The notes beneath the pieces are model-generated. The model made no database searches. It had not been told where the DNA came from and saw only the letters and a program-made list of their open reading frames with translations. Of a stretch of DNA of 56,988 nucleotides, positions 8,028 to 18,086 are shown one piece after another; the stretch's first letter is position 1, and each line of letters opens with the position of its first letter. Source of the DNA: CAZSHX01 sp964606895 (GTDB lineage Bacteria > Bacteroidota > Ignavibacteria > Kapaibacteriales > UBA2268); assembly GCA_964606895.1 (NCBI GenBank), contig CAZSHX010000023.1, forward strand, positions 1-56,988, written 5' to 3'. A program made the translations under genes and the position numbers.

Positions 8028-8402
8028 CTATTCCAAACTTTCTTCAGGTACTTCATCCGAAACAACATCAGGAATTACCTTTTTGTTAAGTAGAAAAAAT
8101 CGGCTGTATGCCATTAGCACTAAAAATATGCCCATAAGTGGTACTACACCAAGAAATATATTAATTGACAGAGATGTATCTGAAGGGAACAAACCCATCC
8201 AAAAACCCGGTTTCCATTCGGTTTTTTTTGTTTCAGTATTAAACAATTCGTCCTTGATTACAGTTACAACCGGTTTCTTGTCTTTAGTGAACATCAGGGT
8301 TTCGCCATAGCTTTGGCTGTCAAAAAACCATTTTCCGGCTACGAATATTATACCAATAATTGAAGCATATATTAACATTTTTCCGAACATATTTCCAAAC
8401 AT
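8028..8402 (-). CDS. Two-helix membrane protein of redox operon
   Basis: 124 aa. Hydrophobic segments near residues 9-25 (MLIYASIIGIIFVAG) and 77-98 (SINIFLGVVPLMGIFLVLMA) flank a soluble loop rich in Lys, Thr and Trp (KKTEWKPGFWMGLFPSD). The loop is most likely periplasmic and the acidic tail cytoplasmic. No haem or iron-sulfur motif and no recognised family. Only 18 bp after the haem/barrel gene; conserved association with it would be the best guide to function. Confidence 0.75.
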   Translation of the reverse strand: MFGNMFGKMLIYASIIGIIFVAGKWFFDSQSYGETLMFTKDKKPVVTVIKDELFNTETKKTEWKPGFWMGLFPSDTSLSINIFLGVVPLMGIFLVLMAYSRFFLLNKKVIPDVVSDEVPEESLE

Positions 8403-8420
8403 ATCTAAACCTTGTGAATT

Positions 8421-9587
8421 TTAATAAAAAACGTGTAATTGAACTGCATAATATGCTGAATATGATGGTAAATCAGTATTCCTAAAGATTCTGTATTCAG
8501 GTTGCAATTCGAAATATGGTAGAATATCCACCTTAGCTCCAATCACATAATCTGCCAAAGAATAATTTGCGGTTAAAGCTTTGTAATCAGTAATACCGGA
8601 TTCAATTCTCCCAAAGAAATAAGAATATGATGTGGGACTGCATCCGAGTTCAACACTGTAATTATTGGTTTTAATCAGATTTTTATTTTCATAAATAGCA
8701 TATTCAGCAGATAAAGCAACCAAGTCAGAATATCCTAAACCAAAAAATACATTGTATATCGAATAGTTTCCACCATTATTATAATAGACAGAACCACCAA
8801 GCTGGGTATTCAGCTTATTTTCCAAAAATCTTGGCGATAGAACCGCTTTAACAACTGATGACATTGATTTCTGTCCTACAGCAGGAATTTTTGAAGTACT
8901 GTCAAAACTTACTTTGGTTTTCGATAAATTATTATTTGTAAAAATTCCGGCAGAAAGACCAAGCCATTTCACACTTTCATAATTAAACATTGCTCCAAGT
9001 TCCTGATAATCAACAGGATAAAGTGGTGAAAAATTAGTAGTTGCTACTTGTTTGGTTGCCAATGTATGGTCATCGGAACGGAGTCCGATAGGTGGCTGGA
9101 AATATCCGATTTGAAGAGTAGGATAGTCAAGATCAGGTTGTAACTGAACATAAGCCATGTAATGAGTTTGACCAAGCATTGGAGTTTTTGCAAAATTATA
9201 CTGACCGACAATATTCATCCAGCTAACCGGAGAAATAACAAGAGAAGGACTCCAAAGCATAATGAAATATATTCTGTCCTGAAGCAAAGAGCCTCCCGGT
9301 CTGATTGTCATGTATCGAGAGTCAAGCCCGAATCTGGCTTTCTGATTAAAAATGTCATTGAACCCGCCAATAGAATCAAATGTTTTCCCTAATCCAATTT
9401 TCGATGGTTGAATTAAGCCATCATCTTTTTTGGAATACCAGCCTAAAGTAGTTCTCAATCCTCCGCCTGAACTATTGTAGTGGCAATTAATACATTTATT
9501 CCCCGAAAGCAGTGAAATTTGTGGAGTTGCAAAAATATCAAAAATTGATAAAAATAAAATTGTTAAAATAATCAGTATGCGTTTCAT
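8421..9587 (-). CDS. Monohaem cytochrome c/beta-barrel fusion (Cyc2-like layout)
   Basis: 388 aa. A signal peptide (to about residue 20) is followed at once by SGNKCINCHYNSSGGG: one CxxCH haem c site (Cys32, Cys35, His36). The rest (residues 60-388) alternates Gly/aromatic strands and turns and ends LHVFY, as in outer-membrane barrels. A single haem directly before a porin-sized barrel is the layout of Cyc2-type cytochrome-porins, and the motif context is similar, but a common domain of uncharacterised outer-membrane haem proteins looks alike. It could move electrons across the outer membrane. It is first in the operon; an A/G-rich RBS (AAAGGT) precedes the ATG. Confidence 0.75.
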   Translation of the reverse strand: MKRILIILTILFLSIFDIFATPQISLLSGNKCINCHYNSSGGGLRTTLGWYSKKDDGLIQPSKIGLGKTFDSIGGFNDIFNQKARFGLDSRYMTIRPGGSLLQDRIYFIMLWSPSLVISPVSWMNIVGQYNFAKTPMLGQTHYMAYVQLQPDLDYPTLQIGYFQPPIGLRSDDHTLATKQVATTNFSPLYPVDYQELGAMFNYESVKWLGLSAGIFTNNNLSKTKVSFDSTSKIPAVGQKSMSSVVKAVLSPRFLENKLNTQLGGSVYYNNGGNYSIYNVFFGLGYSDLVALSAEYAIYENKNLIKTNNYSVELGCSPTSYSYFFGRIESGITDYKALTANYSLADYVIGAKVDILPYFELQPEYRIFRNTDLPSYSAYYAVQLHVFY

Positions 9588-9723
9588 TTTTTACCTTTCA
9601 TGTTATAAGATGTTTTAGACAATAAAAATGATAATATATTTTGACTTTTTGAAAAATACTTTAATTATCGGGAAAAAATAAATAAAAATATTTTAATATT
9701 GTGCCGAATGTGTTGTTTGTGAG

Positions 9724-12700
9724 TTACCAGCTTTTGCCGTATTTGAGCTTAACTTCCCATTGTTTCTGGTTTCTGGAAAATGTTTGGTTGGTACTTGTAG
9801 AACCTGTTAACTGAAGCAAAATATTATTAAACAATTCTGGATAAATGATGGCTCCAAGCGGTACTTCGATACTGAATTCATTATTAGTAGCGAATTCCGG
9901 ACCAATACCTCCAACCCTCAACACCATTCCGAAAAGCTGACCTGTAAGTTTAAGGTTCGCTTTATCAACAGAACCACCAGACATATCAATATCAGCACTT
10001 TGAATAACACCGGTTCCCTGAAGCATTTCAGTAGCCATTTTTGATATAACGGCTGAAGTGCTTGAAGTACCAATTTCGTTAAAATTTAATTTGCCGCCGA
10101 TACTTCCACTTTCAAGTTCGGTTTTTGTTTTTCCGGTTGCAAGCAGAAACAAAGCATTTTGGACAATCAGAGTAGAATCTCCCAAGGCTGGTTCTTCATC
10201 TATCTGGTAGTCAAATTTAATACTTGGTCTGTTCTTGGTTCCGGTTATTTTCAGAAATACTTTGAATTTTCTGGGATTCTCATTAATATAACTTTGCCCG
10301 CTATATTCTGCAGTTAAATCCAAACCCGGATTGTCAACCTTTCCGGTCGGAAATGTTATAAATCCTGAAGTTTTGAAAAGCTTCAAATATTTAAGTGTGC
10401 TACCTTCCTTTAAAGTAAGCCCGGTTCCACCCAGAACATTAATTTCACTACTTTTTGGTGCTTTGACGATATGCAAAGATTGTGTATTATCAGGAATACC
10501 AATTTCAGAATAAACCTGTCCGTAGAGGTTCAAATCAATTGTAACAACCAATCTTCCCAATATTCTGATATAAAAATCATAAGTCATCAAATCGTTGAAA
10601 CTGTATTCCTTTTCAGTAGGATCTTTCTCAGTCACTCCATTTTCTGTTATTTTAGTGTTATTTCCCTGAGATGAATCTGTTGGAGTTAAGTTCACTTTAA
10701 TATTATTTCCCTTAACCTCATATTTCACAGTTGAAGTGTAGAGCTGGCTTGATGAATTTTGCTGGGGAAGAGTTAAATTTCCACGAATAACATTTATATC
10801 CCCTGAAAGACTTGGAGCCTGTAAAGTACCTGAAAATCTTATTGGATTTGCACCGGAAGCAATCACAAAATCACCATACAAAGTCGGCATGCTTCTGAAA
10901 GAAGAAGGACTAAGTACTTTGAACCGATTGGAAGTAACCTGGAAATCAAAATACTTTAATGTAAATTTATCAAAATCAAGCTGAGCATTAACATTGGCAA
11001 CACCATCAGCAATATCTTCAGGTAAATTGTAAATTTTGAAATCTTTAATTTTAATGACGTTAGTTTTCAATTCAACATCGCCATCTGCGTAGTAGCTCAT
11101 ATTTGTAGGGTCGAGAAGGAAAGATGCACCCTTAATCTTAGCAGATCCTGAATATTCAAAATTATTCGGCAAAGTACCTCTAATATCGAAGGAGGCATCA
11201 AGGTTGCCCTTCAAATTTGAAATCGCAGGGATAAATGGTCCGGCAAGAGCAATAGGCATATTATTGCTTTTTAAAGCAACAACTAATGGCAGGGTTTTGG
11301 AAACTCTTTCAGGAACAGATGCAAGTGCAAGATTTATTGGTAATGATGTTATATTGATCTGCAGTAAATTTTGTTTTTTACTTTGTAAGGATAGCTCTCC
11401 TTTAACTTCAGCATTTTTATGGGTTATCACTCCAAACAAACTGCCAATACTTGTGCCGTTCACCTGCAAAGGACTTGTTCCGAATTTCAGATTAATTGCC
11501 GGATTAGCAAGACTGTCATTAACCAGCAGATTTATATAATCAAAACTACCTTTGAATGATTTGAGAATTTTCTGAAACTCTACAGGAACAACTTTATTTA
11601 TCTCATTCAGAGGAAGATTTTTTATTGTCACAGCAAGATTATCAGCTTTTGCAGTATTCACTCTTCCTGATATATCTATTGTTTCTGCATTCTCACGAAC
11701 AAGTGAGAAACTATGGATATTCAGACCTATAGTGTCAAGACTTACCATAATTGGTTTACTTGCCGTCCAGATAAAACCGCGATTAAAGGTTAATTGAGTC
11801 TTATTCAATTCCAAATCATACTTTGACTCACCAAATTGGATTTTAACATCGCTTGACACATCTAACATGTCATTAATCATAGTGGAAACAGATACTTTTG
11901 CAATTTCATTCTGATAGTTTAATTTCAATAATGGATTTGATAATATCAAGCCATTCAAATCAGAACTAAAATCACTTTTTGCATCAAATGACATTTGACT
12001 AAGAAAGGGCAATGAATCCTGAATTGTCATACGAATATCGCTTGAAATAAAAATCGGTTTTACCAAAACATTCAAATCATTCCTATGCAATTCAATAGAT
12101 GAAATATTGATTGAATCTAATTTGATATGGCTTTCGTTCTCATCAACATCAAAACTCACATCTATATTTCCTTTCAGGTACATTTTTAAATCTTTCAAAA
12201 AAGGATTCAGTGCAGAAACGTCGTTAATATTTGCTTTCAGCCTGAAATTGATTGGAGCAAAGTTTCCGATTTTTGTAAAAATTTCTTTTTTGGGTTTTGT
12301 AGCCTTAAAATTTGTATTGATAATATTTGCTTTATTAATGAAGAAAGTTGAAAGATGAACCAATTGATTCTTTATAAGCGAAAGAATATTATCGAAATTA
12401 TAATCTCCTGCTAAAAAGACATCAAATAATTCTGATTTTATAATTACTTCCCGATAATTCAATCCGCTATGCTTAATATCAACATTCAAAGAAAAAGGCA
12501 TCAGCCCTCTGTCGGTAAAACTGCATTCATCAATATCTGCTGTCATCGAACAATTCAAACTATCAGGATGAAATCCTTCTCCTACAATTTTCAATCTGCC
12601 ATTAAGAACCTGAGGCATATCTTTATTATTTGCCAGAAATGCAAGATTAACGTCGCTAAATTTAGAATCCAGATTGTATTTCGGATGGTGCATATCCCTC

Positions 12701-14316
12701 AAATCGAGCAATCCTTGAAAAGATGCTCGTTGAATCTGTACAGGCATCGGACCTTCGTTCCCGGGATAAAATGAATTCAAACCAATTGAGAAAGTATCGA
12801 GTTTGATCAATCCGTTATTCTTTATATTGCATTTCAAGAGTAAGTCGTTGATTGAGTAACCAAAAAAGGCAGAATTATTAGCCGAAAGGTCAACATCAGC
12901 ATCAAGGTCAGATAAGGATGTCCCTTTGCCATGAAATTTCAAAATTCCATTAAATGAACTCGCCATTGATTCATTTCGTAAAATCTTTCCAAGGTTCAAA
13001 TTTTCAGTTTTTATATCTCCGGAATAAGTCAATCCATTTTTCAGTCCTAAACCCGAAATTCCTTTTGCATTTCCAATGGCAGAGATGATTCCCAGCTTTG
13101 CGTCTATTGAATCCAGCGTACCGATTACTCGAGTTCCTTTCAAATTGGCTTTTTTGAAGTCAGGAATTGATGAGAGTGCCATTTCGGGTAAAACCGTCCT
13201 AATATCCCGATACTCAATGGAAGTTTTTTCGAACTCTCCATACCATATTAAATCCTTAGCATGAAGAACATTTTTTACTCCACCATTCATTGAAATAGTA
13301 GTATTCTCTGTTTCCAACCATAGATCTTTTGCAGATAAATCATTTAACCCACCCTGAATTTTAGTTTTCAATTTTGCATCACCACCTAACAAAGGTCTGA
13401 AATGAGCAATACGATTAATCTCGGGAAGATGAACCTTATTGGATTCAATAGTCAAGTCAAAACGTAATTTCTCCAGAAAATTCCCACCTCCGAAAAGATT
13501 CAGATTTCGTACTACGCCTGCAATTGATATCTCTGATTTTTCTGTTCGAAGATTTAAATCAACAATTTCAGCGTGAGTCGTATCAAGCACTCCCTTAAAG
13601 TTCATTTGTTTAATTTTCAGTCCTGAACCCTGTTCCACGCATGAAAGAGATTTAATGTTAAAATTGAATTTTGGTTGGCTAAGGTCAATTTTTGTTCCGA
13701 GATTCAAATTTAAATTGCTTAATCTGAGATTCGAGAAATTTATTGAGCCATTTTCAGGAATTGAAACTGTTGAGTCAACTAAACTGAACTTTCCGTTGTT
13801 GAGAACTAAGTCCAGGACCTCAATTTTAATCTTTGATGGTTTACTTTTCGAAGTGTCAGTGCTTGGTTTAGCAATAAATGCCACATTCCATTTTTTATCA
13901 ATTGCACTTCTTAATATTTTAATTGAAGGATTTTCAAGATACACTTTTTTAATAATTATTTTTTGCTGGAGAAGTGGCATAAAACTATAATCAACCACGA
14001 CTCTTTTTGCAAAAGCAAATGTATCGCCGCGTGTAATTAATCTCAGATCCGAAATTTCAACTCCCGAAAACGGATTTATTTTTATATCTGAAAGTTCAAC
14101 TTTTGCAACAAGTTCCCTGTTCAGGATATCAAGGGCAAAATTAGCTAAAAATGTCCTGAATCCTTGTGTCTGTGCCAGACCAATTACAAGCACCGAAACA
14201 ACCGCCAGAAACAAAATCAGAAAAATTACTGCCCGAAAAACAAATTTTAAAATTCTTCGAAACAATCCTTTTTTCGCATTCTCTTTATTATCAATATTTT
14301 CTTTTTTATCTTGCAT
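9724..14316 (-). CDS. tamB: TamB-like translocation/assembly module protein
   Basis: 1530 aa, in the usual size range of TamB/AsmA-like proteins. One membrane anchor near residues 25-46 follows a Lys-rich start. The long middle repeats beta-strand segments (such as VYLENPSIKILRS and LDLVLNNGKFSLVD) that in this superfamily form a lipid-binding groove across the periplasm. The C-terminal 400 residues fit the TamB (DUF490) domain: FSGTLQAPSLSGDINVIRG and PALGDSTLIVQNALFLLATG. TamB proteins carry phospholipid between membranes and help barrel assembly. The usual partner TamA is not adjacent. The gene stands alone, with a divergent promoter region toward the histidine kinase. Confidence 0.85.
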   Translation of the reverse strand: MQDKKENIDNKENAKKGLFRRILKFVFRAVIFLILFLAVVSVLVIGLAQTQGFRTFLANFALDILNRELVAKVELSDIKINPFSGVEISDLRLITRGDTFAFAKRVVVDYSFMPLLQQKIIIKKVYLENPSIKILRSAIDKKWNVAFIAKPSTDTSKSKPSKIKIEVLDLVLNNGKFSLVDSTVSIPENGSINFSNLRLSNLNLNLGTKIDLSQPKFNFNIKSLSCVEQGSGLKIKQMNFKGVLDTTHAEIVDLNLRTEKSEISIAGVVRNLNLFGGGNFLEKLRFDLTIESNKVHLPEINRIAHFRPLLGGDAKLKTKIQGGLNDLSAKDLWLETENTTISMNGGVKNVLHAKDLIWYGEFEKTSIEYRDIRTVLPEMALSSIPDFKKANLKGTRVIGTLDSIDAKLGIISAIGNAKGISGLGLKNGLTYSGDIKTENLNLGKILRNESMASSFNGILKFHGKGTSLSDLDADVDLSANNSAFFGYSINDLLLKCNIKNNGLIKLDTFSIGLNSFYPGNEGPMPVQIQRASFQGLLDLRDMHHPKYNLDSKFSDVNLAFLANNKDMPQVLNGRLKIVGEGFHPDSLNCSMTADIDECSFTDRGLMPFSLNVDIKHSGLNYREVIIKSELFDVFLAGDYNFDNILSLIKNQLVHLSTFFINKANIINTNFKATKPKKEIFTKIGNFAPINFRLKANINDVSALNPFLKDLKMYLKGNIDVSFDVDENESHIKLDSINISSIELHRNDLNVLVKPIFISSDIRMTIQDSLPFLSQMSFDAKSDFSSDLNGLILSNPLLKLNYQNEIAKVSVSTMINDMLDVSSDVKIQFGESKYDLELNKTQLTFNRGFIWTASKPIMVSLDTIGLNIHSFSLVRENAETIDISGRVNTAKADNLAVTIKNLPLNEINKVVPVEFQKILKSFKGSFDYINLLVNDSLANPAINLKFGTSPLQVNGTSIGSLFGVITHKNAEVKGELSLQSKKQNLLQINITSLPINLALASVPERVSKTLPLVVALKSNNMPIALAGPFIPAISNLKGNLDASFDIRGTLPNNFEYSGSAKIKGASFLLDPTNMSYYADGDVELKTNVIKIKDFKIYNLPEDIADGVANVNAQLDFDKFTLKYFDFQVTSNRFKVLSPSSFRSMPTLYGDFVIASGANPIRFSGTLQAPSLSGDINVIRGNLTLPQQNSSSQLYTSTVKYEVKGNNIKVNLTPTDSSQGNNTKITENGVTEKDPTEKEYSFNDLMTYDFYIRILGRLVVTIDLNLYGQVYSEIGIPDNTQSLHIVKAPKSSEINVLGGTGLTLKEGSTLKYLKLFKTSGFITFPTGKVDNPGLDLTAEYSGQSYINENPRKFKVFLKITGTKNRPSIKFDYQIDEEPALGDSTLIVQNALFLLATGKTKTELESGSIGGKLNFNEIGTSSTSAVISKMATEMLQGTGVIQSADIDMSGGSVDKANLKLTGQLFGMVLRVGGIGPEFATNNEFSIEVPLGAIIYPELFNNILLQLTGSTSTNQTFSRNQKQWEVKLKYGKSW

Positions 14317-14420
14317 ATTCTGAAAAATGAAAAGTATAGAAAATTAATTTAATGTATTTCTCATTTATATCAAAATGAATAATAATTAATCTCGTTTTTT
14401 AATTATTTTTAATGTAATTA

Positions 14421-16022
14421 ATGGCTTCGAAATTATCTCTCAGAATAAGGCTTTCCTTCTGGTATAGCACGATTGTAGCAATATCATTGCTCGCTTTTGG
14501 TGCCTATACGTATCTTTCTGTTTCAAAACAACTTCGGTCGAATCTTGATGCGTCTTTGTTAAAAGTTGCAAACTCCCTCGATTTTGTTATGACCGAGAAT
14601 ATGAAAAATGAAGAGAATTCAAAAAAGGAAAACAAAAATTCAAAGAAATTAAAAGATAAATTCGATATTTTTCGTGAAAATGAAAAGCGAAGATTTGTTG
14701 GTCCGCTCAGACCAGGTTTGGAACAAACTAAGGATGAAACAAAGGACGTGGTCTGGTCTGCCGTTTATGAGCACATTCTGCTTAATCCCAAAAATTATTA
14801 TATTCAAATCGCCGATACCAATAATGTTATAATCTGGCGTTCGAAAAATCTCTTGCAGGATAGCCTTCCTGTTCTTACCGATTTCATGAAGCAGACAAGC
14901 AAGGACACAATTGCCTTAAAAGACGTTGAACAGGATTCAATAATCAAACTTGCCTATCAAAAATCCGAAGAAGTAAGAGTTGATTCAATTTTTTCAAATA
15001 TGAATGTTGCCAATCAGGATGTCCGCCTTATGGTTAAACGTACCGAACATGCGATTGTATCTGTTGGTTATACCGTTTCGGATATTCAGGCAACCATGAA
15101 CCAATTATTCATGATTCAATTGATTGCATTGCCTGTTATTCTTCTATTATCATTACTTGGAGGTCTGATTCTTTCAAAATTGTCTTTAAGACCAATCCAT
15201 GATATCACCAAAGCCGCCGAAGAGATTACTGCAAGCAACTTAAGCAAGCGTTTACCAATCGTTCAATCCAAAGATGAAGTAGGGCATCTGACCAACACTT
15301 TTAATAAAATGATTATTCGGCTGGATAACTCATTTTCTCAAATCAGGAAATTTACTTCTGATGCTTCTCATGAACTCCGTACACCATTAACTATTCTTCA
15401 GGGAGAACTCGAACTTGCTTTGCATAGCGAAAAAACGACCGAAGAATACGAAAGTGTACTTGTTTCCGCTTTGGAAGAAGTTGCCAGATTGACTAATGTG
15501 GTCGAAACTTTGCTTGACTTGTCCAGAGCAGAATCGGGGCAGGTGAAAATGACTTTCACCGAAGGAAACCTAACCAAACTTATGCTGGATATTGCTGAGG
15601 ATGCAGAAGTACTTGCTGAAATGAAAGATATTACCGTTACAACTCAAATCACAGAAAATGTAATTTTAAAATACGACAGCCCCAGAATCCATCAGGCTCT
15701 GCTAAACATTGTTGACAACGCAATTAAATATACTCCGCGTGGTGGTCATGTATCTCTTGAATTGAAAAATGGCAAACAAAATGCAGTTATTGTTATCAGC
15801 GATACAGGCATGGGAGTACCTGAAGATGAGGTTGAACATATCTTCGACAGATTTTACCGCATTGACAAAGCCCGTTCAAAAGATATTCAAGGCTCAGGGC
15901 TGGGATTATCTATCGTCAAATGGATAATTGATGCTCATCTCGGAAAAATCACCGTCACAAGTCAGATTAACAAAGGAACAACTTTCGTATTTACAATACC
16001 TAAGAATATTGATGAACTTTAA
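14421..16022 (+). CDS. Sensor histidine kinase (orphan)
   Basis: 533 aa. Two membrane helices (about residues 10-30 and 227-250) enclose a sensor region with a Lys/Glu/Asn-rich stretch (residues 60-85). A HAMP linker follows (LSLRPIHDITKAAEEI). The HisKA H-box is SDASHELRTPLTILQGELEL with phospho-acceptor His317. ATP-binding boxes follow: N (NIVDNAIKYTPRGG), G1 (DTGMGVPEDEVEHIFDRFYR) and G2 (GSGLGLSIVKW). All catalytic signatures are intact. No response regulator is adjacent; the only one in the window lies 35 kb away. Stimulus unknown. Confidence 0.92.
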   Translation: MASKLSLRIRLSFWYSTIVAISLLAFGAYTYLSVSKQLRSNLDASLLKVANSLDFVMTENMKNEENSKKENKNSKKLKDKFDIFRENEKRRFVGPLRPGLEQTKDETKDVVWSAVYEHILLNPKNYYIQIADTNNVIIWRSKNLLQDSLPVLTDFMKQTSKDTIALKDVEQDSIIKLAYQKSEEVRVDSIFSNMNVANQDVRLMVKRTEHAIVSVGYTVSDIQATMNQLFMIQLIALPVILLLSLLGGLILSKLSLRPIHDITKAAEEITASNLSKRLPIVQSKDEVGHLTNTFNKMIIRLDNSFSQIRKFTSDASHELRTPLTILQGELELALHSEKTTEEYESVLVSALEEVARLTNVVETLLDLSRAESGQVKMTFTEGNLTKLMLDIAEDAEVLAEMKDITVTTQITENVILKYDSPRIHQALLNIVDNAIKYTPRGGHVSLELKNGKQNAVIVISDTGMGVPEDEVEHIFDRFYRIDKARSKDIQGSGLGLSIVKWIIDAHLGKITVTSQINKGTTFVFTIPKNIDEL

Positions 16023-16031
16023 AAATTTAAA

Positions 16032-16919
16032 TTAAGTGATTGAGTCTCTGATTGAGGTTTTATACCCCAAGTGGTCGGCAAAATCAACTGCCACAACAAA
16101 GATTCCTTTTTGACTCATAACTCGGCTGTAATACCAGTCCTCGACACTTAGGTCGTCAATACCTTCTCCAATAGGAGGTAACCCGATTTCTTTCAGCAAC
16201 TCGGATTTGAAAAAAACAAACATTCCGACTAAAGTCTTTTTCAATAAAACTTCAGTTCCCTCAAACTCAATTTTATCAACCATCGGATGATTGCGATTTT
16301 GGATTTCATCTACAACAAAATTAATCATTCCGACATTTTTTGTTATATTTGAATCAATCAGTCTTTTGCTAAAACCGACAAATGGTTTTTTTACTAAAAT
16401 ATCGTCATCGAGCCAGCCAAGCCAGCCGACTTTTTCTACTGAGAGCAGTTTGTAAGCCTGATGAATATTGTAACATTTTTGCCATTGCGGTATGCTTTCT
16501 GATTTATTTAAAATCACTCTTTGAATCAGATTTGAATCCAACATTCTGAGTAAGTCATCTTTTGTTCCATCCGAACTGCCATTGTCAATCACGAGGATTT
16601 TAATGTCCCGTTCATGTTTTCTGATGCTATCTATTGTTGTATTCAAAAGTTTGAGGCGATTGAAAGTAAAAATGATTAGCCAGTCATTCACTCCTTTGGG
16701 GTTTTCGAATTCTGTGAATGGTTTTACCATTCTGGCTTCCCATCTGGAAAAATACAATTCGAAAGAACTGCGGAGTTCATTTTTTGTCTCCTCAACGGAT
16801 TTGATGACTTTTCTTAATACTTTTTTAGTCCTGAAAATAATAAATGCAATTATTATTATCAATGAAACTATTATTGATGCAAGTATTCCTGTTGTTCCCA
16901 TGGTAAAAAATTCAATCAA
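16032..16919 (-). CDS. Membrane-anchored GT2 glycosyltransferase
   Basis: 295 aa. One N-terminal membrane helix (about residues 10-29, GILASIIVSLIIIIAFIIF) precedes a GT-A fold: INTTIDSIRKHERD-type start strand, ILVIDNGSSDGTKD (nucleotide binding) and GWLGWLDDDILV carrying the DxD-like metal site. Likely an inverting GT2 enzyme in surface polysaccharide or glycoprotein synthesis; substrates unknown. It is convergent with the histidine kinase with a 9-bp gap and divergent from the sigma-factor operon. Confidence 0.82.
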   Translation of the reverse strand: MIEFFTMGTTGILASIIVSLIIIIAFIIFRTKKVLRKVIKSVEETKNELRSSFELYFSRWEARMVKPFTEFENPKGVNDWLIIFTFNRLKLLNTTIDSIRKHERDIKILVIDNGSSDGTKDDLLRMLDSNLIQRVILNKSESIPQWQKCYNIHQAYKLLSVEKVGWLGWLDDDILVKKPFVGFSKRLIDSNITKNVGMINFVVDEIQNRNHPMVDKIEFEGTEVLLKKTLVGMFVFFKSELLKEIGLPPIGEGIDDLSVEDWYYSRVMSQKGIFVVAVDFADHLGYKTSIRDSIT

Positions 16920-17008
16920 GTGTTATTCAAAAAATCGAATATATGGATATTTGTTTATTCATCAAAGAAATAAGTGTTACAAAAAGTGATTTGCTACGTT
17001 ATTACCTT

Positions 17009-17533
17009 ATGATGATGGAAGAATATAAAAATATTGTCAAAGAATACAAACAAGGTCTTTTCAGATATGCGAAAAGACTCCTTGGCAATCGTGAAGATGC
17101 AGAAGACGCTGTGCAGGAAGCTTTTATCAAAATATGGCAAAAATGGGATTCTATAGATAGAGCAAGAATTCAATATTATGCTTATTTCATTACAAGGAAT
17201 CTCTGCATTGATAAATTACGCTCGAAATATTATAAAAATAAGACAATTGACATTGATAAACTGGATTATGAATTGACTTCAACTGCTAAATCACCTGAAT
17301 ATATTACGGATATGAATTATGCTTACGGTTTAATCAATCAGACGCTTGACTCATTTCCCGAAAATTGGAAAACGATATTCCAGCTATGTGATGTGGAAGG
17401 TTTAAGTTATGATGAAGTGAGTGATATTATTGGAGTTAGTGCTCCTACTCTTCGGGTGAACCTTTCCAGAATCCGTAAAAGATTAAAAGATGTTATGGAA
17501 AAAAAATATGGGTATGTATATGAAAATCAATAA
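17009..17533 (+). CDS. ECF-type RNA polymerase sigma factor
   Basis: About 174 aa from the ATG triplet run at 17009-17017 (MMMEEYKN); an upstream Met at 16943 adds 22 residues unlike the family. Region 2 is GNREDAEDAVQEAFIKIWQK; region 4 is WKTIFQLCDVEGLSYDEVSD with the helix-turn-helix IIGVSAPTLRVNLSRIRKRL. It directs core RNA polymerase to a small regulon, probably including its own operon. Its stop region overlaps the start of the next gene by 14 bp, so the two are coupled. Confidence 0.9.
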   Translation: MMMEEYKNIVKEYKQGLFRYAKRLLGNREDAEDAVQEAFIKIWQKWDSIDRARIQYYAYFITRNLCIDKLRSKYYKNKTIDIDKLDYELTSTAKSPEYITDMNYAYGLINQTLDSFPENWKTIFQLCDVEGLSYDEVSDIIGVSAPTLRVNLSRIRKRLKDVMEKKYGYVYENQ

Positions 17534-18074
17534 TGAAATAAAATTTTTACTTGGCAGGTACTATTCTGCCGAAAACTCAGCCGAAGAACTCAAGGCTCTA
17601 AAGGATAATCTTCAGGATTTTACTTCTGAAGAATTTGCATACGACAAAACAATACTCAATTTCTCCAAATACGAAGCAGAAAGTGATACTATTAGTGACG
17701 ATTTCGAAACCAAACTTTTTGCTAAAATCAGCGATTTGGATAAACCACAGAAAAATAAAAAAATAATCGGAAAATTGGGAATTATTTGGAACGATTCCAG
17801 AAAATATTTTTCAATTGCCGCGGCTTTGCTGATTATGTCGGGAGTTTCAATCTGGTTATCTCGTGGATTTGATTCATCAACCGCAGGAATTGTCATCACA
17901 AACCAAAATGTTAACGAGAATCGGGAATTAGCGATTACAGAAACACAAAAAGCCTTCCGCTTGATTTCAGCAAATATGGCAGTTGCAGGAAAACAACTCG
18001 AAAAGCTTGAATTCGCGAACAAAGGATTCGAAAAATTTGGAATTTTACATAACATAACAATAAAATTTAACTAA
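17520..18074 (+). CDS. Putative membrane anti-sigma factor
   Basis: About 184 aa from an ATG inside the sigma-factor 3' end. A cytoplasmic acidic N-terminal half (residues 1-95) is followed by one membrane helix near residues 100-117 (YFSIAAALLIMSGVSIWL) and a periplasmic tail ending HNITIKFN. No zinc motif is visible. The overlap with the sigma factor, the topology and the position support an anti-sigma or sigma-regulator role; this is inferred from context rather than a recognised domain. Confidence 0.7.
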   Translation: MKINNEIKFLLGRYYSAENSAEELKALKDNLQDFTSEEFAYDKTILNFSKYEAESDTISDDFETKLFAKISDLDKPQKNKKIIGKLGIIWNDSRKYFSIAAALLIMSGVSIWLSRGFDSSTAGIVITNQNVNENRELAITETQKAFRLISANMAVAGKQLEKLEFANKGFEKFGILHNITIKFN

Positions 18075-18086
18075 GGAGAGTTTACA

